From NCBI RefSeq assembly GCF_019050325.1, contig NZ_VOMB01000019.1, forward strand, positions 62,001-126,000: DNA of 64,000 nucleotides. The letters are read 5' to 3'. Positions within the stretch are counted from its first letter, which is position 1. Every line of letters begins with the position of its first letter. The translations under genes and the position numbers were made by a program. Shown piece by piece: positions 51,736 to 61,408 of this stretch. The notes beneath the pieces are model-generated. The model did not search any database. It saw nothing but the letters and a program-made list of their open reading frames with translations, and was not told the origin of the DNA. This DNA comes from [Mycobacterium] fortunisiensis. Its GTDB lineage: Bacteria > Actinomycetota > Actinomycetes > Mycobacteriales > Mycobacteriaceae.

Positions 51736-52647
51736 TTATCCGACGGTTTGGGCCGTGGTCATCTCGGCCGGCTGCCAGCCCGGTGGGCCGAAGACGTAGC
51801 TGAGCCGGTCGCGCCACCGCCCGGCGGCGCGCACGTCGCGGGCGATCGCCACATATTCGTGCGTCTGCAACGTCCAGATGTTGTAGGTGTCCACCGGCTT
51901 GGTCAGCCCGTAACGCGGCCGGAAAACCTCCGGCTGGAACGTGCCGAACAGCCGGTCCCAGAGGATCAGGATGCCGCCGTAGTTGCGGTCCAGGTACAGC
52001 GGGTCACAGCCGTGGTGCACCCGATGATGCGACGGCGTGTTGAACACGAACTCGATTGGCCGCCACAGCTTTCCAACCCGCTCGGTGTGCACCCAGAACT
52101 GGTACACCAGGTTCACCGAGAAGCTCGTGAACACCAGCCACGGTGGAATTCCCAGTAGTGGCAACGGAATCCAGGCCAGGATCTCCCCGCTGTTGTTCCA
52201 CTTCTGCCGCAGTGCGGTAGCGAAGTTGTAGTACGTACTGGAGTGGTGGGCCTGGTGGGTCGCCCAGATCAGCCGGACCCGGTGCGCGATCCGGTGGTAG
52301 GTGTAGAACAGCAGGTCCACTCCGACCAGCGCGATCACCCAGGTGTACCAGCGGTTTCCGGGAAGGTGCCATGGCGCGAGATAGGCGTAGATGGCCGCAT
52401 AACCCAGCAGCGCCAGCAGTTTCCAGCCGGCCGTGGTGACGATCGACACCAGCCCCATCGAGATGCTCGTCCAGGCGTCGCGGGAGTTGAACGCCCCGGC
52501 CGGTGCCCGGGCCGTCTCCAGGTGTTCCAGGCGCCGGGCCGCAGTCCATTCCACCGTCAACAGCACCAGGAAGAACGGGATGGCGAAGAACACCGGGTCC
52601 CGCATCGGTGGTGGCAGGAAGTCCAGTACGGAACGGATCAGGTCCAT
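51736..52647 (-). CDS. Sterol desaturase/fatty acid hydroxylase family membrane protein (erg3-like)
   Basis: A 303-residue diiron membrane enzyme with the His boxes YHRIAHR, HQAHHSS and HHRVHHG, and a later DRLFGTFQPE block. Hydrophobic helices near 20-37, 60-90 and 100-120. It corresponds to Rv1814 (called erg3, C-5 sterol desaturase by similarity); the real lipid substrate is not established. ATG 52647 or GTG 52653. It follows the esterase by about 10 bases, probably one operon. Confidence 0.87.
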   Translation of the reverse strand: MDLIRSVLDFLPPPMRDPVFFAIPFFLVLLTVEWTAARRLEHLETARAPAGAFNSRDAWTSISMGLVSIVTTAGWKLLALLGYAAIYAYLAPWHLPGNRWYTWVIALVGVDLLFYTYHRIAHRVRLIWATHQAHHSSTYYNFATALRQKWNNSGEILAWIPLPLLGIPPWLVFTSFSVNLVYQFWVHTERVGKLWRPIEFVFNTPSHHRVHHGCDPLYLDRNYGGILILWDRLFGTFQPEVFRPRYGLTKPVDTYNIWTLQTHEYVAIARDVRAAGRWRDRLSYVFGPPGWQPAEMTTAQTVG

Positions 52648-52662
52648 GGTCACGTCTTCGGG

Positions 52663-54219
52663 TCAGCGGAAGTTGAGGATCTGGCTTCCCCAGGCCGTAT
52701 GCAGGTGACGGTCCAGGTCGGCGACGGTCTTGTCGTGTTTGTCGATCACGAGGGTGGCCCGGTCGTCGTGGCGATAGGGCCGCCACACCGGTTCGCCGGG
52801 TGCACCCGAGGGGTCTGCGGTGGCGGCGAAGTTGACCCAGCGGCGCCGCACCCTGGCCGACACCTCGCGCCCGTGCTTGAGGCCACCCAGCTTGAATGTC
52901 GGATCCTTCGGTCCGGCAACCAGATTGCCCCAGACGTACGGCAATTCCGTGGCATGGGCGGCACCCAGGCGCAGCAGCCTCAACATCGGGGTGGTGAAGT
53001 CGAAGCGGTACAGATAGGTCGGGGCGACGCCGCTGTGCCCCTCGGCGAACCACAGGGTCGGCATCCGGAATCCGATGTCGCGCGCCATGCCCAGCCCGAT
53101 CGCCTTGGGCCGCAAACCCGCGTATGCGGAGGTGACCTGTTCCTCGGTGGGCAGCTGCAGACCGGGTTGTTCGGCGGCGATCGCGGTGAACATGTCCCGC
53201 AGCGCGGCCGGGGTGATCGGCATGAGCGGTGACTTCATCCAGCGGAACACGGTGGCCTCGTGCTCGTTCGTGCCGATGATGAGCGGCACCGGGTGGGTGC
53301 GGCCCGCGCGGGCGGCCGCCACCGGGTAGTCCGGGACCAGGTCGCCGTCCACCACGGGGGCGAACGCCAGCAGGCCCGGCGTCTGGGTGGGCACCGCGTC
53401 GAAGAGTTCCTTGGCGGCCGACAGCAGGGCCGGCAGCGGCGCCTCGGACAGTCGGCCGGCCTCGTCGCGGCCGAGCCCCAGCCGGTCCAGGAACTGGCCG
53501 GCCACGGCGCGGGACCGGTCGACGTCGTACACCGACGTGGCCGGGGAGCTCTGCGCGATCGCCGCGCTGAACAGGCCCTCGGCCGCCGGGCTGGTCAGCA
53601 GGGTGGTGACGATGCCGCCGCCGGCGGACTCCCCGAACAGGGTCACCCGCTGCGGGTCGCCGCCGAACGCGGCGATGTTCTCGCGCACCCAGTGCAGGGC
53701 GCACAGCACGTCCCGCAGTCCCAGGTTGGTCTCGAACCGTTGCCCCTTGGCGCCGGGTTGTCCGTTGAGTCCGGACAGGTCCAGAAAGCCGAACGGGCCG
53801 AGCCGGTAGTTGACGGTGACCACGACGGCGTCGCCCTCGGCGGCCAGGACGGCGCCGTCGTAGAGCGGCTGGCTGCCCGAGCCCAGTACGTACGCCCCGC
53901 CGTGCACCCACACCAGCACCGGCCGGCCGGCACCGGCTTCGGTACCGCTGGGCGCCCAGACATTGAGTACCAGGCTGTCCTCACCCTGGCGCCCACCGAG
54001 GTCGATCGGCAGCCGCGGATCGGTGATCTGCGGGCACACCGGTCCCGGCGCGGTCGCGTCGGCGATCTCGGACCGGCGAGCCGGCGGCTGCGGTGCCCGC
54101 CAGCGCAGTTCACCGACCGGCGAGGCGGCGTAGCGAATCCCCAACCACCGCCTGACCGTGCCGTCGTCAGTGCCGCGCACCGGGCCGTACCCGGTGTCGA
54201 CACAGGTCGGATCGGACAT
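52663..54219 (-). CDS. Type B carboxylesterase
   Basis: Alpha/beta-hydrolase of 518 residues. The oxyanion HGG is at 106-108 (VWVHGGAYVLGSG), and nucleophile Ser198 lies in GESAGGG; GEDSLVLNVWAP is the type-B signature. No signal peptide. ATG 54219 is followed by MSDPTCVDTGYGPVRG, a normal family N-terminus. Substrate likely an ester of a lipid or xenobiotic; not determinable. Confidence 0.9.
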   Translation of the reverse strand: MSDPTCVDTGYGPVRGTDDGTVRRWLGIRYAASPVGELRWRAPQPPARRSEIADATAPGPVCPQITDPRLPIDLGGRQGEDSLVLNVWAPSGTEAGAGRPVLVWVHGGAYVLGSGSQPLYDGAVLAAEGDAVVVTVNYRLGPFGFLDLSGLNGQPGAKGQRFETNLGLRDVLCALHWVRENIAAFGGDPQRVTLFGESAGGGIVTTLLTSPAAEGLFSAAIAQSSPATSVYDVDRSRAVAGQFLDRLGLGRDEAGRLSEAPLPALLSAAKELFDAVPTQTPGLLAFAPVVDGDLVPDYPVAAARAGRTHPVPLIIGTNEHEATVFRWMKSPLMPITPAALRDMFTAIAAEQPGLQLPTEEQVTSAYAGLRPKAIGLGMARDIGFRMPTLWFAEGHSGVAPTYLYRFDFTTPMLRLLRLGAAHATELPYVWGNLVAGPKDPTFKLGGLKHGREVSARVRRRWVNFAATADPSGAPGEPVWRPYRHDDRATLVIDKHDKTVADLDRHLHTAWGSQILNFR

Positions 54220-54310
54220 GCGGACTCCTCGGCAAACACTGGACGAACTCCCCCACGGTACCCACCCGGCCAGATCGGGCCGTTTGGGCCGGGCCCGATA
54301 AGTTTGACCG

Positions 54311-54646
54311 GTGTACAAGTGGGCGTTGTTGATCGCGGCCGTCGCCGCCGAGGTCACCGCCACGCTGTCGCTGCGCGCATCGCAGGACCACGCCGGCTGG
54401 CTGGCGTTGGTGGTGGCCGGCTATCTCGCGGCGTTCGCGTTGCTGACGCTGGTGCTGCGCGCGGGTCTGCCGGTGGGCGTCGCCTACGGCATCTGGGGTG
54501 CGCTCGGTACCGCGGCCACGGCGGTGCTGGCCGCGCTGGTTTTCGGAGATCCGTTCACCTGGCCCATCGTCGCCGGCATCGGCCTGATCATCGCGGGCGT
54601 ATTGCTGGTCGAACTCGGATCGCACCCGCGCCGGGCCGAATCGTGA
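54311..54646 (+). CDS. SMR-family efflux subunit, first of pair
   Basis: A 111-residue small multidrug resistance protein with four helices. The essential membrane Glu is in the first helix (VAAEVTATLSLRAS). LPVGVAYGIWGALGTAATAVL is the family core. GTG start at 54311. Its TGA overlaps the next ATG (TGATG), so both subunits are made in step, as in heterodimeric EbrAB/YkkCD-type pumps. Confidence 0.88.
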   Translation: MYKWALLIAAVAAEVTATLSLRASQDHAGWLALVVAGYLAAFALLTLVLRAGLPVGVAYGIWGALGTAATAVLAALVFGDPFTWPIVAGIGLIIAGVLLVELGSHPRRAES

Positions 54647-54969
54647 TGTGGCTGGCCCTGACCGGGGCGATCGTGGTCGAAGTGTTCGCCACGCTCGCGC
54701 TGCGCGCATCCGACGGCCTGCGCCGCAAGGTCTGGCTCGGCCCGGTGGTAGCGGGGTACGTGGCGTCCTTCTATCTGCTGTGGCTGGCCCTGTCGTGTGG
54801 CGTGCCCGTCGGCATCGCCTACGGCATCTGGACGGCGTGCGGGGTCGCGCTGGTCGCCGTCCTGGCCCGGTTCCTGTTCCGGGAGCCGCTGACCCCGGTG
54901 ATGATGCTGGGCATCGCGCTCATCGCGTCAGGTGTGTTCACGATCGAGCTCGCGGGCGTCACGCACTGA
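54646..54969 (+). CDS. SMR-family efflux subunit, second of pair
   Basis: A 107-residue paralogue of the preceding subunit: GAIVVEVFATLALRASDGL with the membrane Glu, and VPVGIAYGIWTACGVALVAV. Coupled by a 1-base overlap. Its last 42 bases overlap the end of the convergent MFS gene. Confidence 0.88.
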   Translation: MWLALTGAIVVEVFATLALRASDGLRRKVWLGPVVAGYVASFYLLWLALSCGVPVGIAYGIWTACGVALVAVLARFLFREPLTPVMMLGIALIASGVFTIELAGVTH

Positions 54970-56160
54970 CTCCGGCCGCCCGGGCAGCGCCCCGGCCAGC
55001 AGGACGGCCACGATTCCGGCCACGGGCACGGCCAGCAGGCCGGTCCGCAACCCGGCGGCATCGGCGACGAGCCCGACCAGCAGTGGCGCACCGAAGAAGC
55101 CGACCCGCATGAGCCAGGTGACCGCGGTCAACCCGGTCCCGGGCCGCAGCCCCGGCAATTGGTCGGCGCCGTGCATCGCGGCCGGCACCAGCGTGGCCAC
55201 CCCGAGACCGGCCAACGCGAAGCCGCCGATCGTGGTGGCCAGGGTCGGATATGCCAGGGCCGCGCCCATCCCGGCGGCGGCGATCATGCCGCCGGTCCGG
55301 GCCACGGCGGCCTCGCCGAACCGGTCGACCAGCCGGTCGCCGGTCAGCCTGCCCACGAACATGAAGCCGACGAGGGCGATGTAGCCGAACACCGCCACCG
55401 CCGGTGGCGCGTGCAGGCCGTCGCGCAGGTACAGGGTGGCCCAGGAGCTTCCAGCGTCTTCGACCGTGGCGCCGGCGATGGCGATCAGCACGAGCGCCAA
55501 CAGGATCAGATATACCCGCGGTCCGGCCCGCGTCCCCGGCGCGGTGTGCGCTGCCGGGTGGTCCTCGTGGTCGGGCCCATCCAGCAGGTACCGGTAGGCG
55601 GCCAGGGCCACCGCGCTCAGTGCCACGGCGATCACCGAAAGGTGCACGGCGCGCGGGATTCCCAGCGCGATCGCCCCGGCGCCGGTGAGCCCGCCGAGGA
55701 TCGCCCCGCCCGCCCACACCGCGTGCAGCGAGTTGATGATCGACCGGCCGTGTGCGCGTTGCACCCGCAGCCCGTGCGCGTTCTGGGCGACGTCGACCAC
55801 CGCGTCACAGGCGCCGGCCGCGAACAGCGCGGCGGCGAACAGCACCGGCGTATTCGCCAGTCCGGCGGCGACGACGAACGCTGCCAGCGCCACGGTGCCG
55901 ATCACCGCGACCCGCGCGCTCCGGAAACGCCGGATCAGGGTTGCCGCGGTCAGTCCGGCGACCAGGGCGCCCCCGGAGAACGAGGCGACGGCCGCGCCGT
56001 ACACCGCATTGCTCAGGTGTAGATCGGTTTTGATCTCCGGATAGCGCGGCAGCAGGTTGGCGAAGATCGCCCCGTTGGTCAGGAACAGCGCGCCGACGGC
56101 GATGCGGGCCCGGCGCAGTGCGGCGGCGCCGCATTGTTCCGAGACCGAACTGGATGCCAC
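54928..56160 (-). CDS. MFS transporter
   Basis: A 410-residue 12-helix major facilitator protein. NAVYGAAVASFSGGALVAGL then TLIRRFRSARVAVIG forms the helix 2-3 loop; a central charged loop lies near DGPDHEDHPAAHTAP. Similar to the sugar/other YbjJ-type subgroup; the substrate is unknown. GTG 56160 is the only supported start near the family N-terminus. The 3' end overlaps the SMR gene by 42 bases. Confidence 0.8.
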   Translation of the reverse strand: MASSSVSEQCGAAALRRARIAVGALFLTNGAIFANLLPRYPEIKTDLHLSNAVYGAAVASFSGGALVAGLTAATLIRRFRSARVAVIGTVALAAFVVAAGLANTPVLFAAALFAAGACDAVVDVAQNAHGLRVQRAHGRSIINSLHAVWAGGAILGGLTGAGAIALGIPRAVHLSVIAVALSAVALAAYRYLLDGPDHEDHPAAHTAPGTRAGPRVYLILLALVLIAIAGATVEDAGSSWATLYLRDGLHAPPAVAVFGYIALVGFMFVGRLTGDRLVDRFGEAAVARTGGMIAAAGMGAALAYPTLATTIGGFALAGLGVATLVPAAMHGADQLPGLRPGTGLTAVTWLMRVGFFGAPLLVGLVADAAGLRTGLLAVPVAGIVAVLLAGALPGRPESVRDARELDREHT

Positions 56161-56189
56161 CGAGGCGACACTACTGCGGTCCGGGGACG

Positions 56190-57098
56190 CTAGCCGACCT
56201 CCGCCACCAACCGTTCGCTGACCTGCCACAGGTCGGTGGCCCTGGCCTCGTCGTACGAATCGCGCGAGGACCGAATCCGGCGGGTGCCCTCGAAGTACGT
56301 CCCGGTGATGCCCTCGAGGGCGGGGTCGGCGACGAGCGCGGCAAGGTTGGCGCCCGAACGCCTGGTGCTGTTCACATTGGGCAGCATCCGCAGCGCCGGC
56401 ATGAGCAGGCGCCAGGCCAGCCGCTGGACGCCCCCGTAGTCCCTGGCCAGCCCCGACCCCGGCATCAGGCCCGGGTCGAATGCGTTGACCGTGATTCCGC
56501 GGGCCCCGTGCCCCAGGCGCCGGTCCAACTCGTAGCTGAAGAGCATGTTGCAGAGCTTGGAAGTGCTGTAGCGCCGCCGACCTTCTTCGCCCGTCAGGCC
56601 GCCCGCCGGGGGGCGCAGCAGTTCCTCGGGCGAATTGTATTGCGGTGCAGGCATACCCGTGAACTTGTCCGGATCATGAGTGCCGCTGCTGACCACCACG
56701 ATCCGCGCCGGGACCGTCAACGCGTCGAGCAGCTGCCGCACCAGGGCGAAATGACCGAGATGGTTGACCCCCCACGTCATCTCGTAGCCGTCCGCCGTGG
56801 TCTGCGCGCCCGTGACGAGTTGCAGCCCGGCGTTGCACACCAACCCGGTCACCGGCGGAACGTCCAATCCCGGCACCGTGTCGGCGAAGTCGCGCACCGA
56901 CCGCAGCGAGGCCAGGTCGAGTTCACCCACCGTGATGCGTCCGGGATGGCCGAGCCGCGCCGCCGCGGCCGCGCCCCGCTCGATGTCGCGTACCGCCAGC
57001 AGCACATGCCGGTCCGGGTCGGATTCCAACAGTGCACGCGCACATTCGAATCCCAGCCCGGTGTTCGCACCGGTGATGATCGCGGTGGTAACGGTCAC
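56190..57098 (-). CDS. SDR oxidoreductase (protochlorophyllide-reductase-like)
   Basis: A 302-residue classical-type SDR. NAD(P) motif TGANTGLGFECA, NAG in LVCNAG, and catalytic YSTSK with an upstream Ser in VVVSSGTH. The family label is light-independent in this context; these enzymes act on varied carbonyls. GTG 57098 overlaps the TetR stop (GTGA), so the gene is under the TetR operon. Confidence 0.86.
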   Translation of the reverse strand: MTVTTAIITGANTGLGFECARALLESDPDRHVLLAVRDIERGAAAAARLGHPGRITVGELDLASLRSVRDFADTVPGLDVPPVTGLVCNAGLQLVTGAQTTADGYEMTWGVNHLGHFALVRQLLDALTVPARIVVVSSGTHDPDKFTGMPAPQYNSPEELLRPPAGGLTGEEGRRRYSTSKLCNMLFSYELDRRLGHGARGITVNAFDPGLMPGSGLARDYGGVQRLAWRLLMPALRMLPNVNSTRRSGANLAALVADPALEGITGTYFEGTRRIRSSRDSYDEARATDLWQVSERLVAEVG

Positions 57099-57703
57099 TT
57101 TTCCGCCAGGAGAATCGGGATGAGAGCGGTGACGGCCTGCCACAGCCGTCGGTACATGCGCGCCACGTCGGCACTGTCGGGCTCGAGGTGGCCGGCGAAG
57201 AACACGCCGTCGGATTGGGCGACGGCGAACGCGGTGAGTTCAGCCACCACCTGCCCGGCACGGCGTGGTGGCACGCCGGCGGGCAGCTGGCCGCGCACGG
57301 CGGCAGAGAACCGGGAGATCGCGGTGTCTCGCACGCGACGCACCACCGCTGTCACGGTCGGATCGTCGCCGCGTTCCAGTGACAGCAGGTACAGGATGCG
57401 CAGGAACTCGGGGCGCTGCGACTGCAGGTCCGCGAGCACCGCCAGTTGCTCATCGATGCTCGCGCCGCTCGGAATGGCCGCGAAGAAGCGGTCGGCCCCG
57501 CGCTCCATCACCGCGGCCAGGACACCGTCCTTGGACCCGAAATGCCAGTAGATCGAGCTGGCCGGTAGACCGCAGGCCGTGCGGATGTCGCTGATCGAGG
57601 TGGCGGCGTAGCCGCGGGTGGCCATCAGCCGCTCGGTGGCGTCGAGGATCTGTTCCCGTGAACCCGCGCCCTGCTGTTGTCGCCTCGTGGATGCAGTGGT
57701 CAT
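57095..57703 (-). CDS. TetR-family regulator
   Basis: A 202-residue repressor. The N-terminal helix-turn-helix spans about 35-57 (TSISDIRTACGLPASSIYWH followed by FGSKDG); the C-terminal half is a helical ligand pocket. ATG 57703 lies 5 bases from a long perfect palindrome that should be its operator. It is co-transcribed with the SDR gene, so a ligand processed by that SDR is a likely inducer. Confidence 0.9.
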   Translation of the reverse strand: MTTASTRRQQQGAGSREQILDATERLMATRGYAATSISDIRTACGLPASSIYWHFGSKDGVLAAVMERGADRFFAAIPSGASIDEQLAVLADLQSQRPEFLRILYLLSLERGDDPTVTAVVRRVRDTAISRFSAAVRGQLPAGVPPRRAGQVVAELTAFAVAQSDGVFFAGHLEPDSADVARMYRRLWQAVTALIPILLAEK

Positions 57704-57707
57704 GTGA

Positions 57708-57739
57708 ACCCTGTCTGTAAGGATCGTTACAGACAGGGT
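57708..57739. promoter_or_regulatory. TetR operator palindrome
   Basis: Perfect 13-base inverted repeat with a 6-base spacer: ACCCTGTCTGTAA (57708-57720) and TTACAGACAGGGT (57727-57739). It lies between the TetR start and the divergent malQ start at 57804, so it could control both directions. Confidence 0.85.
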
Positions 57740-57803
57740 AGCAGCGCTTGCGAACGCCTCGCCAACGGCGCGCGATCGCGTTCTGGGCACCAAGATTGAT
57801 CTC

Positions 57804-59945
57804 ATGACCCCACCGTCATCGGCCCTACTGGAGTTGGCCCACCGCTACGGCGTGGCCGCCGAGTTCGACGACTGGACCGGCCGGCGCACCGCGGTGGTCG
57901 AGTCGACGCTGGTGGCCGTACTGGAAGCGCTCGGCGTGCCGGCCGGCACCGAGCAAGAGCGGACCGCCGCCCTGGCCGCCCACGACCGGCAGTACTGGCA
58001 ACGCTGCCTGCCGCCGATCGTGCTGGGCCGGGCGACGGTGGCGTCGAGCTTCTGGGTGCACGTCACTCACGGGGATCCGGTCGAGCTGACACTGTTCCTG
58101 GAGGACGGCACCGAACGCAGCGGCCTGCGGCAACTGGAGAACAACCGGCCCCCGTTCGATCTCGGGGACCGCCTGGTCGGTGAGGCCACGTTCGAGTTGC
58201 CGGCCGATCTCCCGCTGGGCTACCACCGGCTGCGGTTGCGGGTGGGCGAGTTCCAGGCGCAGACCGCGGTGGTGATCTCCCCCGCCGCAGTGGCGTTACC
58301 GTCTCGGCTCGACCGAGGGCGAGCCTGGGGCCTGGCCGTCCAGCTGTACAGTGTGCGCTCGCAAAATTCTTGGGGCACAGGCGATCTCACCGACCTTGCC
58401 GATCTGGCGGTGTGGTCGGCGAGTGCGCACGGCGCGGGGTTCATCCTCGTCAATCCGCTGCACGCCGCCGCGCCCACGGCCCCGATGGAGCCGTCGCCGT
58501 ATCTGCCCACGTCACGCCGATTCGGCAATCCGCTCTACCTGCGGGTGGAGGCGATCCCCGAATTCGCCGCCGTGCGCCACCGCGGGCACATCCGCAGGTT
58601 GCGCGCCGCGGTCAACCGCCGCGCCGATCAGCATCCGACCATCGACCGCGACGACGCCTGGCAGGCCAAGCGCAGCGCGTTGGAGCAGGTGTACCGGGTG
58701 CACCGGTCGGCCGGTCGGGAGTTGGCCTACCAGGCCTACCGGCACCGCCACGGGCGCAGCCTGGAGGACTTCGCGATCTGGTGTGCGTTGGCCGAGCAGC
58801 ACGGCTCCGACTGGCATGCCTGGCCACCCGGCCTGCAGCATCCGCGGAGCCCCCAGGTCGCCGCGTTCGCCGCGGCCCATCCGCAGGCCGTCGACTTCCA
58901 TCGCTGGTTGCAGTGGCTGCTCGACGACCAACTGGCCGCGGCTCAGACCACCGCCCGGCAGGCCGGGATGGAGCTGGGCATCATCGGTGACCTGGCGGTC
59001 GGGGTCGACCCGGACGGTGCCGACGCCTGGGCGCTGCAGGACGTGCTGGCTCTCGGGGTGACGGCGGGGGCCCCGCCCGACGAGTTCAACCAGCTCGGCC
59101 AGGACTGGTCGCAGCCGCCGTGGCGGCCCGACCGGCTCGCCGAGCAGGCCTACGCACCGTTCCGCGACCTGGTCACCATGGCGCTGCGGCACGCCGGCGG
59201 ACTGCGCATCGACCACATCATCGGGATGTTCCGGTTGTGGTGGATCCCGCGCGGCGCCGCCCCGACCGCGGGTACCTATGTGCGGTACGACCACGAGGCG
59301 ATGATCGGCATCATCGCCCTGGAAGCACATCGGGCCGGTGCTGTCGTCGTCGGTGAGGACTTGGGCACCGTCGAGCCGTGGGTGCGCGACTATCTCCACG
59401 ACCGCGGGTTGTTCGGCACCTCGATCCTGTGGTTCGAATCCGACGGGTCGGGCGGGCCGCTGCCGGCCGAACGCTGGCGGGAGTACTGCCTGTCCTCGGT
59501 AACCACCCACGATCTGCCGCCGACGCCGGGGTATCTGTCCGGGGAGCACGTGCGGTTGCGCGACGAACTCGGGTTGCTCACCCGCCCGCCCGCCGAGGAG
59601 CTGGCCGCCGACCGGGCCGCTCAGGCGGCGTGGCTGGACGAACTGCGCCGGGTCGGCCTGCTGGGCGCCGATCCTGACACCGATCAGATCGTGACGGCGC
59701 TGTACCGGTATCTCGGCCGTACCCCGTCACGGTTGCTGGCGCTGTCGCTTGCCGATGCGGTGGGTGACCGACGCACCCAGAACCAGCCCGGGACCACCGA
59801 CGAGTATCCGAACTGGCGGATTCCGCTGGCCGGTCCGGACGGCCGGCGGCTGCTGGTCGAGGACGTGTTCGTCGATCCGCGGGCGGCGGCGCTGGGCGAC
59901 ACGATGGCGGCGGTCACCGGCCCCGCGGATCGGTCCGACGGGTAA
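57804..59945 (+). CDS. malQ: 4-alpha-glucanotransferase (amylomaltase)
   Basis: Transfers alpha-1,4-glucan segments between maltodextrins; GH77, 713 residues. The nucleophile region is RIDHIIGMFR (Asp470), the acid/base is in VVGEDLGTV (Glu518), and the third acid is in THDLPPTPGY (Asp570). The N-terminal extension of about 140 residues is typical of actinobacterial MalQ. ATG 57804. Confidence 0.94.
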   Translation: MTPPSSALLELAHRYGVAAEFDDWTGRRTAVVESTLVAVLEALGVPAGTEQERTAALAAHDRQYWQRCLPPIVLGRATVASSFWVHVTHGDPVELTLFLEDGTERSGLRQLENNRPPFDLGDRLVGEATFELPADLPLGYHRLRLRVGEFQAQTAVVISPAAVALPSRLDRGRAWGLAVQLYSVRSQNSWGTGDLTDLADLAVWSASAHGAGFILVNPLHAAAPTAPMEPSPYLPTSRRFGNPLYLRVEAIPEFAAVRHRGHIRRLRAAVNRRADQHPTIDRDDAWQAKRSALEQVYRVHRSAGRELAYQAYRHRHGRSLEDFAIWCALAEQHGSDWHAWPPGLQHPRSPQVAAFAAAHPQAVDFHRWLQWLLDDQLAAAQTTARQAGMELGIIGDLAVGVDPDGADAWALQDVLALGVTAGAPPDEFNQLGQDWSQPPWRPDRLAEQAYAPFRDLVTMALRHAGGLRIDHIIGMFRLWWIPRGAAPTAGTYVRYDHEAMIGIIALEAHRAGAVVVGEDLGTVEPWVRDYLHDRGLFGTSILWFESDGSGGPLPAERWREYCLSSVTTHDLPPTPGYLSGEHVRLRDELGLLTRPPAEELAADRAAQAAWLDELRRVGLLGADPDTDQIVTALYRYLGRTPSRLLALSLADAVGDRRTQNQPGTTDEYPNWRIPLAGPDGRRLLVEDVFVDPRAAALGDTMAAVTGPADRSDG

Positions 59946-60025
59946 CGCGGCGGGCCTCTGCTGCGGTTTCACATTCAGCACCGCTGCGATATCTTCGCAA
60001 CGCACCCGACTGACGGAGTCCACAC

Positions 60026-60439
60026 GTGAAGAAGCTTGTTGCGCTCGGTGGCGGTCTGCTCGCCACCGCCGGTTCGATTGCCCTGTTCGCCGCGGGCCCG
60101 GCCACCTCGCAGCCGACCTCGACGTCGGTCAACGTGGTGGGCGAGCCCTACCTGAAGGCCTTGGCGATCTTGAAGAGCCAGGGTGTCAAGGCGACGTTCG
60201 GCGGCTCGTTCGGCAGCGCCCTGCCGCAGGCCGAGTGCCTGGTCGACTCCCAGAAGGTCAACTCCAGCGGCAAGATGATCCTGATGCTCGACTGCAGTGA
60301 AGCCGCTGCCGAGCAGTCCGCCGATTCGGCCGTGCCGGGCGGCCCGCGGGTGGGCAGCAACGGCGTGACCACCGTGACGCCCACCCCGGTGGTGCCGATC
60401 GCCGGCGCGCCGGGCGCCGGTACCCCGCCGCCGGCCTGA
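60026..60439 (+). CDS. Secreted PASTA-like protein
   Basis: A 137-residue protein with a Sec signal peptide (about 1-29, ending ATSQPT). A single PASTA-like stretch follows (NVVGEPYLKALAILKSQGVK then LPQAECLVDSQKV), with two Cys that may pair, and a Pro/Gly/Val-rich tail. Possibly binds cell wall; no firm family. ATG 60026 with GGAG upstream. Confidence 0.75.
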   Translation: MKKLVALGGGLLATAGSIALFAAGPATSQPTSTSVNVVGEPYLKALAILKSQGVKATFGGSFGSALPQAECLVDSQKVNSSGKMILMLDCSEAAAEQSADSAVPGGPRVGSNGVTTVTPTPVVPIAGAPGAGTPPPA

Positions 60440-60508
60440 CCCGGTACCGCCGTTCCCAGGTAAATCCGTACACTACAGAGAGTTCACTCATCCCCAGGGA
60501 GGCTCTCG

Positions 60509-61408
60509 ATGCTGCGTCCGACGCGATTCGACAACGAGATCGACCCGGGCCCGGTCCAGATCCAGGCCCGCAAGGTGCACTTCGATCTCGACGACATCCC
60601 ACTGCACTGGATCCCCGGCCACCCGGTGGCCTCGACCATGGTCAACCTGTTCAACGTGGTGCTGCCGATGGCCGAACACTGGTTCGTCGCGACGTTCAAC
60701 GAAGCGCTGCCATATGTGCGCGATCCCAAGCTCGCCGACGACATGCGGGGCTTCATCGGCCAGGAGGCCACCCACGCCGAGACCCACGATCGGGTGCTCG
60801 CGGAGTTCCTGACCGCCCACAACGTGGACTACCAACCGCTGCTGACCGCGGTGGAGCACGTGTTCACCCGGATGCTGGCGCCGACCACCTCCACCCACCC
60901 GCGTCGCCGGCTGGCCAACCTGTGTGACCGGCTCTGGCTGATCGCGGCCATCGAGCACTACACCGCGGTGCTGGGCGATTTCGTGCTGAACTGCACCTGG
61001 GAGGACTACGACGCCGATCCGACGATGACCGACCTGTTCCGCTGGCACGGCAGCGAGGAGGTCGAGCACCGCAGCGTCGCCCACGATGTCGCGGTGTACT
61101 TCCAGGACAGCTACATCAGCCGGGTGCGGGCCATGTCGATCGCCGCGTCCGCGGTGTACCTGTTCTTCCAGCGCGGGTGCTGGGCGATGGTCAAGAGCGA
61201 CCCGAGCCTGGACATCGGCTGGTGGCAGATGAACCGGATGCGCATCCGCGATTCCAGGCTCGGGCTGCTGCCCAAGTTCTCCCGGATGTTCGGCACCAAC
61301 ACCCTGACCTACTGCCGGCCGAACTTCTCGCCCGAAGAGATGGGGTCCACGGCCCAGGCGGTCGCCTATCTGGCCAGCTCTCCCGCCGCCCGGGCCGCGC
61401 ACCTGTGA
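60509..61408 (+). CDS. Predicted metal-dependent hydrolase (PF10118-type)
   Basis: A 299-residue helical protein of the Metal_hydrol family. Ferritin-like Glu/His motifs fit a diiron centre: GQEATHAETHD, AIEHYTAVLGDF and HGSEEVEHRSVAHDVA. The reaction is unknown. The stop overlaps a ferredoxin-reductase gene by GTGA, so it is likely supplied with electrons by that protein. Confidence 0.82.
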   Translation: MLRPTRFDNEIDPGPVQIQARKVHFDLDDIPLHWIPGHPVASTMVNLFNVVLPMAEHWFVATFNEALPYVRDPKLADDMRGFIGQEATHAETHDRVLAEFLTAHNVDYQPLLTAVEHVFTRMLAPTTSTHPRRRLANLCDRLWLIAAIEHYTAVLGDFVLNCTWEDYDADPTMTDLFRWHGSEEVEHRSVAHDVAVYFQDSYISRVRAMSIAASAVYLFFQRGCWAMVKSDPSLDIGWWQMNRMRIRDSRLGLLPKFSRMFGTNTLTYCRPNFSPEEMGSTAQAVAYLASSPAARAAHL

